Below are positions 22,307 to 33,207 of a stretch of 64,000 bases of DNA, piece by piece. The stretch's first letter is position 1. Each line of letters begins with the position of its first letter. The notes beneath the pieces are model-generated. The model was given only the letters and a program-made list of their open reading frames with translations. It was not told where the DNA came from and ran no database searches. Position numbers and translations under genes: made by a program. This DNA comes from Paenisporosarcina sp. FSL H8-0542 (GTDB lineage: Bacteria > Bacillota > Bacilli > Bacillales_A > Planococcaceae): the NCBI RefSeq assembly GCF_038632915.1, contig NZ_CP152050.1:602501-666500 (forward strand). Direction: 5' to 3'.

Positions 22307-22999
22307 ATGATGTATCAGGAGTGGCGTCACGTTTTTAAATTAGATCCTGCGAAGGAAATATCCGAAGAAGCGCTAAAGCAGGTGTGTGAATCTGGAACGG
22401 ACGCCATTCTAGTCGGTGGTACAGATGGAGTTACCCTTGATTTGGTTTTGGACTTATTAATTAGAGTTAGACAATATAATGTACCGGTTGCACTGGAGAT
22501 TTCGACGATAGACTCCGTGACGCCAGGATTCGATTTCTATTTCATTCCTTCCGTGTTAAATAGTACAAATACCGCATGGGTGAAGGATTTGCATATCGAA
22601 GCCATCAAGGAATTCGGGGATTATATGGACTGGAATGAACTTGTTCCGGAAGGTTACTGTATTTTAAATTCAGATTGTAAGGCGGCACGTGCGACTGAAG
22701 CTCACACTTTTTTATCAGAGGAAGAAGTGATTGCCCACGCAAGGCTGGCTGAACACTTTTTCAAGTTACCGATATTCTACTTAGAATATAGCGGTGTTTA
22801 TGGAGACCCCAAGATGGTGAAAGCTGCAAAAAACGTTTTGAAAAACACGCGCCTCTTTTACGGCGGTGGTATTACATCGGCAAGACAAGCGACTGAAATG
22901 GCAATGATTGCGGACACAGTTGTAGTGGGCAATCATCTTTATGACAATTTGAACGAAGCGCTCGAAACAGTGAAAGCTGTTCATGCAGTGACACTTTGA
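22307..22999 (+). CDS. pcrB: heptaprenylglyceryl phosphate synthase, PcrB
   Basis: Joins heptaprenyl diphosphate to sn-glycerol-1-phosphate, forming an archaeal-type ether lipid precursor in Bacillales. TIM-barrel motifs seen are HVFKLDPAKE at the start, DAILVGGTDGVT near residue 32, YFIPSVLNS near residue 80, FYLEYSGVYGDP near residue 160, and FYGGGI near residue 185 (phosphate binding). The length is 230 residues. The first of two adjacent ATGs after AGGTGG was taken as the start; an ATG 30 bases upstream lacks homology. It precedes pcrA as in B. subtilis. Confidence 0.93.
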   Translation: MMYQEWRHVFKLDPAKEISEEALKQVCESGTDAILVGGTDGVTLDLVLDLLIRVRQYNVPVALEISTIDSVTPGFDFYFIPSVLNSTNTAWVKDLHIEAIKEFGDYMDWNELVPEGYCILNSDCKAARATEAHTFLSEEEVIAHARLAEHFFKLPIFYLEYSGVYGDPKMVKAAKNVLKNTRLFYGGGITSARQATEMAMIADTVVVGNHLYDNLNEALETVKAVHAVTL

Positions 23000-23056
23000 C
23001 AATTAACATAAGCAGTTTATAATTGAAGAACAAATGTTCGCGAAGGACGGTGCATA

Positions 23057-25288
23057 ATGGAATTAATCGTAAAGAATTTATTAAACGGGATGAATCCCGA
23101 ACAAGAAAAAGCAGTAAAAGCAACGGAAGGTCCCTTGCTGATTATGGCAGGAGCGGGCTCTGGGAAAACACGTGTGTTAACTCACAGAATCGCTTATTTA
23201 GTCGTGGAAAAAGAAGTCTACCCATCGAAAATTTTGGCGATTACATTTACGAATAAAGCAGCAAGAGAAATGCGTGAGCGTATCGATGGCCTACTTGGCA
23301 ATGGAACAGGAGAGCGTATGTGGGTTTCTACATTCCACTCGATGTGTGTACGTATTTTACGTCGCGATATCGATCGAATCGGTTACTCAAAAAGCTTCTC
23401 CATTTTGGATACCACTGAACAATTGACAGTCATTAAACGTATTTTGAAAGACCAGAACATCGACCCTAAAAAATATGATCCCCGTTCCATGTTAAACGCT
23501 ATCAGCTCAGCAAAAAACGAGTGCATTGATGCCGAAACATTTGCGAGCCAAATGAATCAGTTCAATCCGTTCGAGAAGACAGCGTCGGAAGTCTACACAG
23601 CGTATGACAAACGTCTTCGCAAAAATCAATCCCTCGATTTTGATGATCTGATCATGACAACGTTAACTCTGTTCAAACGTGTACCGGATGTGTTGGAGTT
23701 TTATCAAAACAAATTTCATTATATTCATGTTGATGAATATCAAGATACGAACAAAGCCCAATACGAACTTGTACAGATGTTGGCAAAGAAATTCAATAAC
23801 TTGTGCGTAGTAGGCGACTCGGATCAATCGATTTATCGCTGGCGTGGAGCAGATATTCAAAACATCATGTCTTTTGAAAAAGATTATCCAAATGCCCAGG
23901 CCATTATGCTGGAGCAAAATTATCGCTCGACTAAACGCATCCTGAAAGCCGCAAATGACGTCATACAAAACAATACAGGTCGCTATCCAAAAGAACTGCG
24001 TACGGACAACGGTTCAGGTGAAGCAATCAATGTTTACAAAGCTTATGACGAACAGCAGGAAGCACAGTTTGTCGTCAAAACAATTCAGGAATTGATGGAA
24101 AAGGGCAATCGTACCCTTGATGATTTCGCCATTCTGTATCGCACAAACGCCCAATCCCGTGTGATGGAGGAAGTTTTGGTCAAATCGAATATTACCTACA
24201 CAATCGTTGGCGGCACGAAGTTCTATGATCGCAAAGAGATTAAAGACTTGCTGTCATACTTACGTTTGATTGCCAACAACGAAGATGATTTGGCATTGGC
24301 GCGTATCATCAATGAACCAAAACGCAACATTGGTGCGACATCTTTCGAACGAATGGCAATGTATGCACTTGAACAGGACCGTTCCATTTTTGATGCACTT
24401 CGCGAAGTGGACTTTATGGGATTGCCAGCACGCGCAGCAAACGAAGCGGCTAAATTCCACCAGATGATGGATGGATTCACTCAAATGCAGGAATTCTTAT
24501 CTGTCACTGAACTCGTGGAGCAAGTATTGGATAAAACCGGCTACCGTAATATGCTGCGAAATGAAAAGACCATCGAATCAGAAAGCCGTCTTGAGAATAT
24601 TGAAGAGTTTTTATCCGTAACGAAAGCGTTTGAAGAACGCAGTGAAGATAAAACCCTTGTATCTTTCCTTACTGATTTGGCGCTGATTTCCGATTTGGAT
24701 AAGTTGGATAACGATGAAGATGTATCTAAAGGAAAAGTCGTACTAATGACGATGCACGCAGCAAAAGGACTGGAGTTCCCGGTCGTATTCATCATTGGGA
24801 TGGAAGAAAACGTCTTCCCTCATTCACGTTCGATCGGTGACAATGACGAAATGGAAGAAGAACGACGCTTAGCATACGTAGGGATTACACGTGCTGAAGA
24901 GCGTCTGTATTTAACTTGTGCACAATCGCGAACATTGTTCGGCCGAAGCGGATACAACAACCCTTCCCGATTCATTGCGGAGATCTCAGAAGATATTCTA
25001 GAGCATGTGACGTTGAAACAATCTGCAGGTACAGGTAGAAGTCAAACTACCCGTCGTTCGGTTGCGAACACTACGCGTCCAGCAGTTGAACGTCCTGCAT
25101 ATAAAGCTTCAGGCGGGGACAAGCTTGGATGGAATACGGGCGACAAAGCCGTTCATAAAAAATGGGGCGAAGGAACAGTTGTTAGTGTACGCGGTGAAGG
25201 CGAGAATACGGAAATCGATATCGCTTTCCCAAGCCCAACCGGCATCAAGCGATTACTTGCGAAGTTTGCACCAGTTGAAAAAGTATAA
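23057..25288 (+). CDS. pcrA: ATP-dependent DNA helicase PcrA
   Basis: Superfamily 1A 3'-5' helicase for repair and rolling-circle replication; essential in B. subtilis. Motifs in order are Walker A AGAGSGKT near residue 33, ITFTNKAA, Walker B VDEYQDTN near residue 225, [36 protein letters not shown] near residue 570, and [11 protein letters not shown] near residue 615. The Tudor-like RNA-polymerase-binding tail ([20 protein letters not shown]) is present near residue 690. The 743-residue length is usual. Confidence 0.97.
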   Translation: MELIVKNLLNGMNPEQEKAVKATEGPLLIMAGAGSGKTRVLTHRIAYLVVEKEVYPSKILAITFTNKAAREMRERIDGLLGNGTGERMWVSTFHSMCVRILRRDIDRIGYSKSFSILDTTEQLTVIKRILKDQNIDPKKYDPRSMLNAISSAKNECIDAETFASQMNQFNPFEKTASEVYTAYDKRLRKNQSLDFDDLIMTTLTLFKRVPDVLEFYQNKFHYIHVDEYQDTNKAQYELVQMLAKKFNNLCVVGDSDQSIYRWRGADIQNIMSFEKDYPNAQAIMLEQNYRSTKRILKAANDVIQNNTGRYPKELRTDNGSGEAINVYKAYDEQQEAQFVVKTIQELMEKGNRTLDDFAILYRTNAQSRVMEEVLVKSNITYTIVGGTKFYDRKEIKDLLSYLRLIANNEDDLALARIINEPKRNIGATSFERMAMYALEQDRSIFDALREVDFMGLPARAANEAAKFHQMMDGFTQMQEFLSVTELVEQVLDKTGYRNMLRNEKTIESESRLENIEEFLSVTKAFEERSEDKTLVSFLTDLALISDLDKLDNDEDVSKGKVVLMTMHAAKGLEFPVVFIIGMEENVFPHSRSIGDNDEMEEERRLAYVGITRAEERLYLTCAQSRTLFGRSGYNNPSRFIAEISEDILEHVTLKQSAGTGRSQTTRRSVANTTRPAVERPAYKASGGDKLGWNTGDKAVHKKWGEGTVVSVRGEGENTEIDIAFPSPTGIKRLLAKFAPVEKV

Positions 25289-25324
25289 ATTATAGGTAAT
25301 TTAAAAAGTCCGCTCAAAATAGCA

Positions 25325-25456
25325 CGTCGAGGCCTGCACGAAGCAGGTTATGCAGCCGTTGCCACAAAAGGAATTTTGCGACGAGTAATCGCAGGAGCAG
25401 GAATTTTGCGACGAGTAATCGCAGGAGCAGGTCGTGGCACTTAGGCTGGGTACCAA
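25325..25456 (+). repeat. structured intergenic element, copy 1 (with internal 30-bp tandem duplication)
   Basis: Core AGCCGTTGCCACAAAAG is followed by GAATTTTGCGACGAGTAATC, GCAGGAGCAG and GTGGC. Stems that can be drawn: CCTGC/GCAGG around ACGAA; CAGCC (25353-25357) with GGCTG (25444-25448); TGCCAC with GTGGCA; and GCGA/TCGC. The 30-base unit at 25371-25400 is repeated exactly at 25401-25430. Not coding in any consistent frame. Confidence 0.7.
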
Positions 25457-25559
25457 AAACCGTTGGCTTGCTTTTCCGGTCCTCACGTATTAAGTACAAG
25501 AGGAACTTCTGCAATACTTACATCCTGTAATCATTGCAGTAGCCAGCACATTCTGTGCA

Positions 25560-25693
25560 AGTGCGGTACTCAAAGGCTGCGTCGCCTCGGGCTAACACGA
25601 AGTTGGTTACTCAGCCGTTGCCACAAAAGGAATTTTGCGACGAGTAATCGCAGGAGCAGGATGTGGCGTTCTTAACCTGAGTTCCAAAACTGG
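25560..25693 (+). repeat. structured intergenic element, copy 2
   Basis: Shares the core AGCCGTTGCCACAAAAG plus the 30-base unit (25630-25659) with copy 1, here once only. The flanking arms have changed sequence but still pair: ACTCAG (25610-25615) with CTGAGT (25677-25682), and GCCACA with TGTGGC. Both copies end in a CCAAAA and CTTTT-type tail. The rest of the pcrA-ligA gap shows no gene. Confidence 0.7.
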
Positions 25694-25725
25694 CTCTTTT
25701 GATGCTCCTTTTTAAATAGTTATAA

Positions 25726-27756
<2,031 letters not shown>

Positions 27757-27772
27757 AGGAGTCCTTCCTATA

Positions 27773-28915
27773 ATGAAACGAATACGCTGGATTCCAGCTA
27801 TAATATCTTTAACCTTACTTGCAGGGTGTATCCCGAGCCTTAGTAAAGATACAAAAGTCAACACTGAAACTAAAAAAAGTGAAGAAGAGGCAACGATCAT
27901 TCCGAGCATGCAAATTTCGGACCAGTATTATCGTACCCTCTTGCCATATCAAGAAAGTATGAGTCGAGGATTAGTCGTCTCGAATATTTATTCCAAGTAC
28001 GATGTGAAAGAAGTAGAAAGCGGGTTATTGCGTTTGTCGCAACGTACGTTTTCACCAGACGACTACTTTTTCCAAGAAGGTCAAATGCTTGATGCGGAAG
28101 TACTAAGTTCGTGGTTGGCCAGAAGTTCGCAAACGAAAGACGGGTTAAATCCAAGTCGTCCTAAAGAAGGAAACATGACAGCTGAGTTAGCCAAAAAAGC
28201 ACCTATATATTTAGCACATATAGTTGAGCAAAACTATTTAGTAAAATCAGATAAAAACGAAGTGAAACTTGGTGGTGTTTCCATTGGTCTTGCCATGAAT
28301 TCTACCTATTACTACCAAAAGGAAGACTTTGGTGCGACGTATGAAGAACCAATTCCCCAAGCAGTCATTGTTGAACAAGGTAAAAAGATGGCCAATGAAA
28401 TCGTTAAACGCATGCGTACAATGAAAGGCCTTGAGAAAGTGCCAATTACGGTTGGCTTGTTCCGACAAGAAAGCCGCAATTCCATAGTACCGGGTACATA
28501 TTTTGCAAGCGGGCAAGTTGGTGAAGGAAAAGCATCAGTTTCTGATTGGACAGACATTAATGAAGAATTCGTTCTGTTCCCACAACCTGTTTCCGAAGAA
28601 AAGTACCGTGAAGTGGGACAATCGTTCAATAAATTCAAACAAGATGTGGAAGAGTATTTCTCGAATTTCACAAGTATCGTTGGTACTGGGTTCTACCAGG
28701 ACGATCATATTAAGAAAATGACCATTGATATTCCGATACAGTTTTATGGTACGGCTGAAATCATTGGATTTACGCAATATATGACGGGACTGGTGATGGA
28801 ACATTTCCCAGCTTCCATGCATGTAGAAGTCAGCGTCACATCGATTAACGGACCAGAAGCACTGGTCATTAAAGAAGCTGACGAGAAAGAGCCTTACGTC
28901 CATATTTATGACTAG
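27773..28915 (+). CDS. camS: CamS family sex-pheromone-type lipoprotein (YerH)
   Basis: A 380-residue lipoprotein of the CamS family, named for a staphylococcal lipoprotein whose signal peptide is processed to a pheromone. The signal peptide MKRIRWIPAIISLTLLAGC places the lipid-modified Cys at residue 19, followed by a polar linker. The start was chosen to give this signal peptide; an ATG 24 bases upstream inside ligA would add a poor N terminus, and AAGGAG lies 11 bases before the chosen ATG. The gene is always downstream of ligA in Bacillales. The function of the body is not established. Confidence 0.9.
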   Translation: MKRIRWIPAIISLTLLAGCIPSLSKDTKVNTETKKSEEEATIIPSMQISDQYYRTLLPYQESMSRGLVVSNIYSKYDVKEVESGLLRLSQRTFSPDDYFFQEGQMLDAEVLSSWLARSSQTKDGLNPSRPKEGNMTAELAKKAPIYLAHIVEQNYLVKSDKNEVKLGGVSIGLAMNSTYYYQKEDFGATYEEPIPQAVIVEQGKKMANEIVKRMRTMKGLEKVPITVGLFRQESRNSIVPGTYFASGQVGEGKASVSDWTDINEEFVLFPQPVSEEKYREVGQSFNKFKQDVEEYFSNFTSIVGTGFYQDDHIKKMTIDIPIQFYGTAEIIGFTQYMTGLVMEHFPASMHVEVSVTSINGPEALVIKEADEKEPYVHIYD

Positions 28916-29032
28916 AAAAGCGAAAAGCGCCGTTCTAGCTTGACGCTGACGGTGGAAAGACCAAATCGAAAACCCGTTTTCGAATGAGGGCTTGAAGCGG
29001 AAGTGCGAGCTGGCGCTTGTAGCTGGACATCA
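28916..29032 (+). repeat. AGCGC-type structured intergenic repeat, copy A
   Basis: Begins GAAAAGCGCCGTTCTAGCTTG and ends GCGAGCTGGCGCTTGTAGCTGG; AGCGCC pairs with GGCGCT. Repeats with this start and end are common between genes in Bacillaceae (recalled, not searched). Copy A carries an extra ~35 bases (about 28951-28985) absent from copy B, including the palindrome TCGAAAACCCGTTTTCGA. Confidence 0.65.
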
Positions 29033-29114
29033 AGAAAAGCGAAAAGCGCAAATTTAGCTTGACTCTGAGGGCATGAAACAGAAGTACGAGTTTGCGTTGG
29101 TCGCTGGAAATCAT
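29033..29114 (+). repeat. AGCGC-type structured intergenic repeat, copy B
   Basis: Direct repeat of copy A without the insertion: AGCGCAAATTTAGCTTG ... GAGTTTGCGTTGGTCGCTGG. The closing stem is CGCAAA/TTTGCG, so both arms changed together relative to copy A. Confidence 0.65.
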
Positions 29115-29157
29115 CAAATGGGAATAGATTCAATTTAGCAAAACCATTGTAATACCT

Positions 29158-29190
29158 AGGGACAGCTTGATGCTGTCTCTATTCTTTTAA
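29158..29190 (+). terminator. possible terminator before gatC
   Basis: GGGACAGC pairs with GCTGTCTC around TTGAT, followed by a weak T tract (TATTCTTTT). It may end the ligA-camS transcript. A gatC promoter could lie just after it but is not clear. Confidence 0.45.
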
Positions 29191-29242
29191 AGTGATAAAT
29201 GATATGATACTCGGTATGATTGTGAATTCGGAGGTGTAAAAA

Positions 29243-29533
29243 ATGGCGAATATATCAAAAGAAGAAGTAAAGCACGTAGCACATTTAGCACGTCTTGCCA
29301 TTACAGATGAAGAAGCTGAAATGTTTGCAGGCCAACTTGCGGCAATTACCAATTTTGCTGAGCAGTTAAATGAACTGGATACAACAAATGTTGTACCAAC
29401 TACACATGTCTTACCATTAGTGAACGTGTTGCGTGAAGACAAGGCAGTCCCTGGACTTGACCGTGAGAAAATGATGAAAAATGTTCGTGAGCAAGAAGCG
29501 GGCCAAGTAAAAGTACCATCAATTTTAGACTGA
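29243..29533 (+). CDS. gatC: Asp-tRNA(Asn)/Glu-tRNA(Gln) amidotransferase subunit C
   Basis: The 96-residue GatC wraps around GatA and GatB and stabilises the complex that amidates mischarged Glu-tRNA(Gln). Recognised by [15 protein letters not shown] at residues 8-22 and [21 protein letters not shown] near residue 46. A CGGAGGTG ribosome site precedes the start. First gene of gatCAB, as in B. subtilis. Confidence 0.96.
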   Translation: MANISKEEVKHVAHLARLAITDEEAEMFAGQLAAITNFAEQLNELDTTNVVPTTHVLPLVNVLREDKAVPGLDREKMMKNVREQEAGQVKVPSILD

Positions 29534-29557
29534 TTTTGACGTAAGGAGGGACTATCC

Positions 29558-31027
29558 ATGACATTATTCAACTACTCAGCAACCGACCTGCAAGAAATGA
29601 TACATAACAAAGAACTATCAATTGCAGATTTGACAGCTGAAGCCTATACACGTATCGAAACTTTAGACGGTGACGTAAAAGCATTTTTAGCACTTAATAA
29701 AGAACAAGCAATGGCTCAAGCAAAAGAAATGGACGAAGTGCCTGCATCAAAACGTGGACCGTTATTCGGTATGCCGATTGGTGTAAAAGACAACATCGTA
29801 ACAGAAGGCATCGAAACAACATGTTCTTCTAAAATCCTTCAAGGCTTCAACCCGATTTACGATGCGACAGTCGTTCGCAAACTACGTGAAGCGGGCATGA
29901 TCACTATCGGTAAACTGAACATGGACGAATTCGCAATGGGTTCTTCAACAGAAAACTCAGCGTACAAAATTACACGTAATCCTTGGGATCTTGACCGTGT
30001 CCCTGGAGGTTCTTCAGGTGGTTCTGCAGCATCAGTTGCAGCTGGTGAAGTACCATTTTCTTTAGGATCAGATACAGGTGGTTCAATCCGTCAACCAGCA
30101 TCATTCTGTGGTGTAGTTGGGATGAAACCAACATATGGCCGTGTATCTCGTTTTGGTTTGGTTGCTTTTGCATCTTCTTTAGACCAAATCGGACCGATTA
30201 CACGCAATGTAAGAGACAATGCGTTATTGCTTGAAGCGATTTCAGGTGTGGACGAAAACGATACAACTTCTGCAAATGTTGATGTACCAAGCTTTGTTGA
30301 ATCATTGACTGGTGACATTAAAGGCCTTCGCATCGGTGTTCCTAAAGAGTATTTAGGAGACGGTGTTGGGGAAGCTGCCAAACAATCGGTGCTTGATGCA
30401 TTGAAAGTATTGGAATCACTTGGCGCAACTTGGGAAGAAGTATCTTTACCTCACTCAAAATACGGCTTAGCAACATACTATTTACTGGCTTCATCTGAAG
30501 CATCTTCAAATTTAGCTCGTTTTGATGGGATCCGTTATGGTTTCCGTGCAGAAAACGTGGAATCATTAATGGACTTATACAAAGAAACACGTGCGCAAGG
30601 TTTCGGAGACGAAGTAAAACGCCGCATCATGTTAGGAACATTTGCATTAAGCGCAGGTTCTTACGACGCATACTACAAAAAAGCACAACAAGTGCGTACA
30701 TTGATCAAACAAGATTTCGATCAAGTATTTGAAAAATACGACGTCATCATTGGACCAACGACGCCAACACCTGCATTTAAAGTGGGCGAGAAAAACGATG
30801 ATCCATTGACGATGTATGCAAATGATATTTTAACCATCCCTGTAAACTTGGCTGGTGTTCCAGGAATCTCGGTACCATGTGGATTCTCTGAAGGAATGCC
30901 ACTGGGCTTGCAAATTATCGGGAAACACTTTGATGAAGCAACGATTTATCGTGTAGCTCATGCTTACGAGCAGGCGACAAGCTTCCATAAAGAAACTCCT
31001 CAACTTTGGGAGGGAGCAAAATCATGA
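29558..31027 (+). CDS. gatA: Glu-tRNA(Gln) amidotransferase subunit A
   Basis: Amidase-signature glutaminase that releases ammonia from glutamine for GatB. The Ser-cisSer-Lys triad is visible: Lys in PIGVKDNI near residue 79, then [10 protein letters not shown] and [13 protein letters not shown] near residues 150-180. The length of 489 residues is normal. AAGGAGGG precedes the start. Its stop overlaps the gatB start as ATGA. Confidence 0.97.
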   Translation: MTLFNYSATDLQEMIHNKELSIADLTAEAYTRIETLDGDVKAFLALNKEQAMAQAKEMDEVPASKRGPLFGMPIGVKDNIVTEGIETTCSSKILQGFNPIYDATVVRKLREAGMITIGKLNMDEFAMGSSTENSAYKITRNPWDLDRVPGGSSGGSAASVAAGEVPFSLGSDTGGSIRQPASFCGVVGMKPTYGRVSRFGLVAFASSLDQIGPITRNVRDNALLLEAISGVDENDTTSANVDVPSFVESLTGDIKGLRIGVPKEYLGDGVGEAAKQSVLDALKVLESLGATWEEVSLPHSKYGLATYYLLASSEASSNLARFDGIRYGFRAENVESLMDLYKETRAQGFGDEVKRRIMLGTFALSAGSYDAYYKKAQQVRTLIKQDFDQVFEKYDVIIGPTTPTPAFKVGEKNDDPLTMYANDILTIPVNLAGVPGISVPCGFSEGMPLGLQIIGKHFDEATIYRVAHAYEQATSFHKETPQLWEGAKS

Positions 31028-32454
31028 ACTTTGAAACAGTCATTGGTTTAGAAATTCACGTAGAGCTGAAAACAGATTCGAAAATGTTTTCACCTTCACC
31101 TGCCCACTTTGGCGCAGAACCGAATACAAATACACATGTAATCGACCTTGGATACCCAGGAGTTTTACCTGTTGTTAATAAACGCGCAATTGATTTCGGC
31201 ATGAAAGCAGCGATGGCACTTAACTGTGAAATCTCAACACATACGAAATTCGATCGCAAGAACTACTTCTATCCGGATAATCCGAAAGCGTACCAAATCT
31301 CTCAATTCGACCAACCAATCGGTGAACACGGCTGGGTTGAAATTGAAGTGGATGGCTACAAAAAACGCATCGGGATTACTCGCTTGCACTTAGAAGAAGA
31401 TGCTGGGAAACTGTCACATACCGATAAAGGGTACTCATTGGTTGATTACAACCGTCAAGGTACACCATTAATTGAAATCGTTTCAGAACCAGATATCCGC
31501 ACACCTGCAGAAGCTTATGCGTACTTGGAAAAAGTGAAATCAATCATCCAGTACACAGGCGTATCGGATTGTAAGATGGAAGAAGGCTCACTACGTTGTG
31601 ATGCCAACATTTCACTTCGTCCTTACGGTCAAGAGCAATTCGGGACAAAAGCTGAATTGAAAAACTTGAACTCATTCAACTATGTGCGTCGCGGCCTTGA
31701 GCATGAAGAAATTCGTCAGGCAGAAGTGTTGCTTTCAGGTGGAGAAATCCTGCAAGAAACTCGTCGTTTTGACGAATCGACAGGCAAAACATTGTTAATG
31801 CGTGTTAAAGAAGGAGCGGACGATTATCGTTACTTCCCGGAACCGGACTTAGTCGATTTAGTCATTGACCAAGAATGGATGGACCGTGTACGTGCAGATA
31901 TTCCTGAACTTCCTGACGCTCGTAAACAACGTTATGTTGAAGAGTTGGGCTTGCCATCATACGATGCAATGGTCTTGACGTTAACGAAAGAAATGTCCGA
32001 TTTCTTTGAAGCAACGATTGCTCTTGGTGCGGATACGAAGCTTGCATCTAACTGGATGATGGGTGAAGTATCAGCTTACTTGAACGTCGACCAAAAAGAA
32101 TTGCATGATACAAAGCTAACGCCTGAAGGTTTGGCTGGCATGATCAAACTAATCAGCGATGGCACGATCTCTTCGAAAATCGCGAAAAAAGTATTCAAAG
32201 AACTTGCTGACAATGGCGGAACTGCTGAACAAGTCGTGAAAGAAAAAGGCTTAGTTCAAATTTCTGACGAAGGTGCGCTTCGTGACATCGTCACACAAAC
32301 ATTGGATGCAAATGCACAATCAATCGAAGACTTCAAAAACGGGAAAGACCGTGCGATTGGCTTCTTGGTTGGTCAAATCATGAAAGCAACAAAAGGACAA
32401 GCTAACCCACCGTTGGTTAATAAAATCCTTCAAGAAGAAATTTCAAAACGATAA
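31024..32454 (+). CDS. gatB: Glu-tRNA(Gln) amidotransferase subunit B
   Basis: Kinase/transamidase subunit that phosphorylates the tRNA-bound glutamate and amidates it. The N-terminal cradle domain starts [17 protein letters not shown], and [34 protein letters not shown] and LHLEEDAGK follow. The C-terminal YqeY-like tail domain (about residues 330-476) binds tRNA. The start overlapping the gatA stop gives 476 residues, the family length; an 18-base longer reading was rejected. Confidence 0.97.
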   Translation: MNFETVIGLEIHVELKTDSKMFSPSPAHFGAEPNTNTHVIDLGYPGVLPVVNKRAIDFGMKAAMALNCEISTHTKFDRKNYFYPDNPKAYQISQFDQPIGEHGWVEIEVDGYKKRIGITRLHLEEDAGKLSHTDKGYSLVDYNRQGTPLIEIVSEPDIRTPAEAYAYLEKVKSIIQYTGVSDCKMEEGSLRCDANISLRPYGQEQFGTKAELKNLNSFNYVRRGLEHEEIRQAEVLLSGGEILQETRRFDESTGKTLLMRVKEGADDYRYFPEPDLVDLVIDQEWMDRVRADIPELPDARKQRYVEELGLPSYDAMVLTLTKEMSDFFEATIALGADTKLASNWMMGEVSAYLNVDQKELHDTKLTPEGLAGMIKLISDGTISSKIAKKVFKELADNGGTAEQVVKEKGLVQISDEGALRDIVTQTLDANAQSIEDFKNGKDRAIGFLVGQIMKATKGQANPPLVNKILQEEISKR

Positions 32455-32456
32455 AT

Positions 32457-32494
32457 ACAAAAGCGACTCCATCAACGTGGAGTCGCTTTTTTTA
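32457..32494 (+). terminator. gatCAB terminator
   Basis: AAAAGCGACTCCA pairs with TGGAGTCGCTTTT, followed by TTTAT, directly after the gatB stop. Confidence 0.9.
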
Positions 32495-32542
32495 TGGATT
32501 ATGAATATGGAATTTCACCAAGTAAACTTGCTTTTGAAATCT

Positions 32543-32643
32543 GTTTGATTGATAAAGTGTTTCGTTTGATTGATAAATCCTTAGTTTGATTGACAATGTA
32601 GCCAGTTTGATTGATAAATCTCCAGTTTGATCGACAAATCCTT
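32543..32643 (+). repeat. intergenic array, five ~20-21 bp units (GTTTGATTGATAAATC)
   Basis: Five units: GTTTGATTGATAAAGTGTTTC, GTTTGATTGATAAATCCTTA, GTTTGATTGACAATGTAGCCA, GTTTGATTGATAAATCTCCA, GTTTGATCGACAAATCCTTT. Same unit and copy number as the array after the rRNA operon, 29 kb away. No spacers and no conserved reading frame. Confidence 0.8.
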
Positions 32644-32707
32644 TTGCATCGTTCACCGCTGTCTCATCATTAAGTTAAGTTAGTTGAGATACACGAATAA
32701 AACCATC

Positions 32708-33118
32708 TCAATATAATTTCTTCTCAAGAACAGCAAGCTTCCTGAAATTCTTATCATAACTTTGACGTTCGAGGAGATTATTTAGCCAAAACTTCGCTCT
32801 CACGTCATCGCCATTTTTGATGAAAGCCTCAATGGCTTGTTTAAAGGGACTACGATATGAAAAAGGCTCGTCAATCATCAGCTCAAATCCTTTATGATAA
32901 CAATCGGATGCTTTTCGGTAGTTCAACATTTTAGAATAGCGAATCCCTAAATAAATGTAGCCGCTTGATCTTTCTTCGATCGAAAATTGTGGGTGTATGG
33001 CTGCTTGTTCCATCGTTGCAATTGCTTTTTCTTTCTGGAATATATGAGAATAGGCATTGGCTTTATAGACATAGTCTTCATATGTTTTTAAAGGTTTTAG
33101 CAATGCAATTAAAAACAA
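32708..33118 (-). CDS. TPR-like small protein, TTG start
   Basis: A 136-residue protein made of paired helices; YVYKANAYSHIFQKEKAIATMEQAA and YIYLGIRYSKMLNYRKASDCYHKG look like tetratricopeptide repeats, a fold for protein-protein contact. It has no signal peptide. An ATG farther upstream lies beyond the ktrB terminator hairpin and would translate that hairpin; GAGGTGA seven bases before a TTG supports the shorter start. It stands alone downstream of ktrB on the same strand. Specific family not recognised. Confidence 0.6.
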   Translation of the reverse strand: MFLIALLKPLKTYEDYVYKANAYSHIFQKEKAIATMEQAAIHPQFSIEERSSGYIYLGIRYSKMLNYRKASDCYHKGFELMIDEPFSYRSPFKQAIEAFIKNGDDVRAKFWLNNLLERQSYDKNFRKLAVLEKKLY

Positions 33119-33169
33119 TAGATTCACCTCATCTTCAGCTTTTTGATTTAAGTTTACCCATAAATGGAT

Positions 33170-33203
33170 AGTAAAAGCCTTCCGTTTTCGTGGAAGGCTT
33201 TCG
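33170..33203 (-). terminator. ktrB terminator
   Basis: On the minus strand AAAGCCTTCC pairs with GGAAGGCTTTT around ACGAAAAC, just after the ktrB stop. The stem is symmetrical but the T tract is better on the minus strand. Confidence 0.75.
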
Positions 33204-33207
33204 ATAA

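Noticed and set aside
25463-25675. 70-codon frame between pcrA and ligA
   Set aside because: It crosses the structured repeat, has no ribosome site, and frames are not kept between the two repeat copies.
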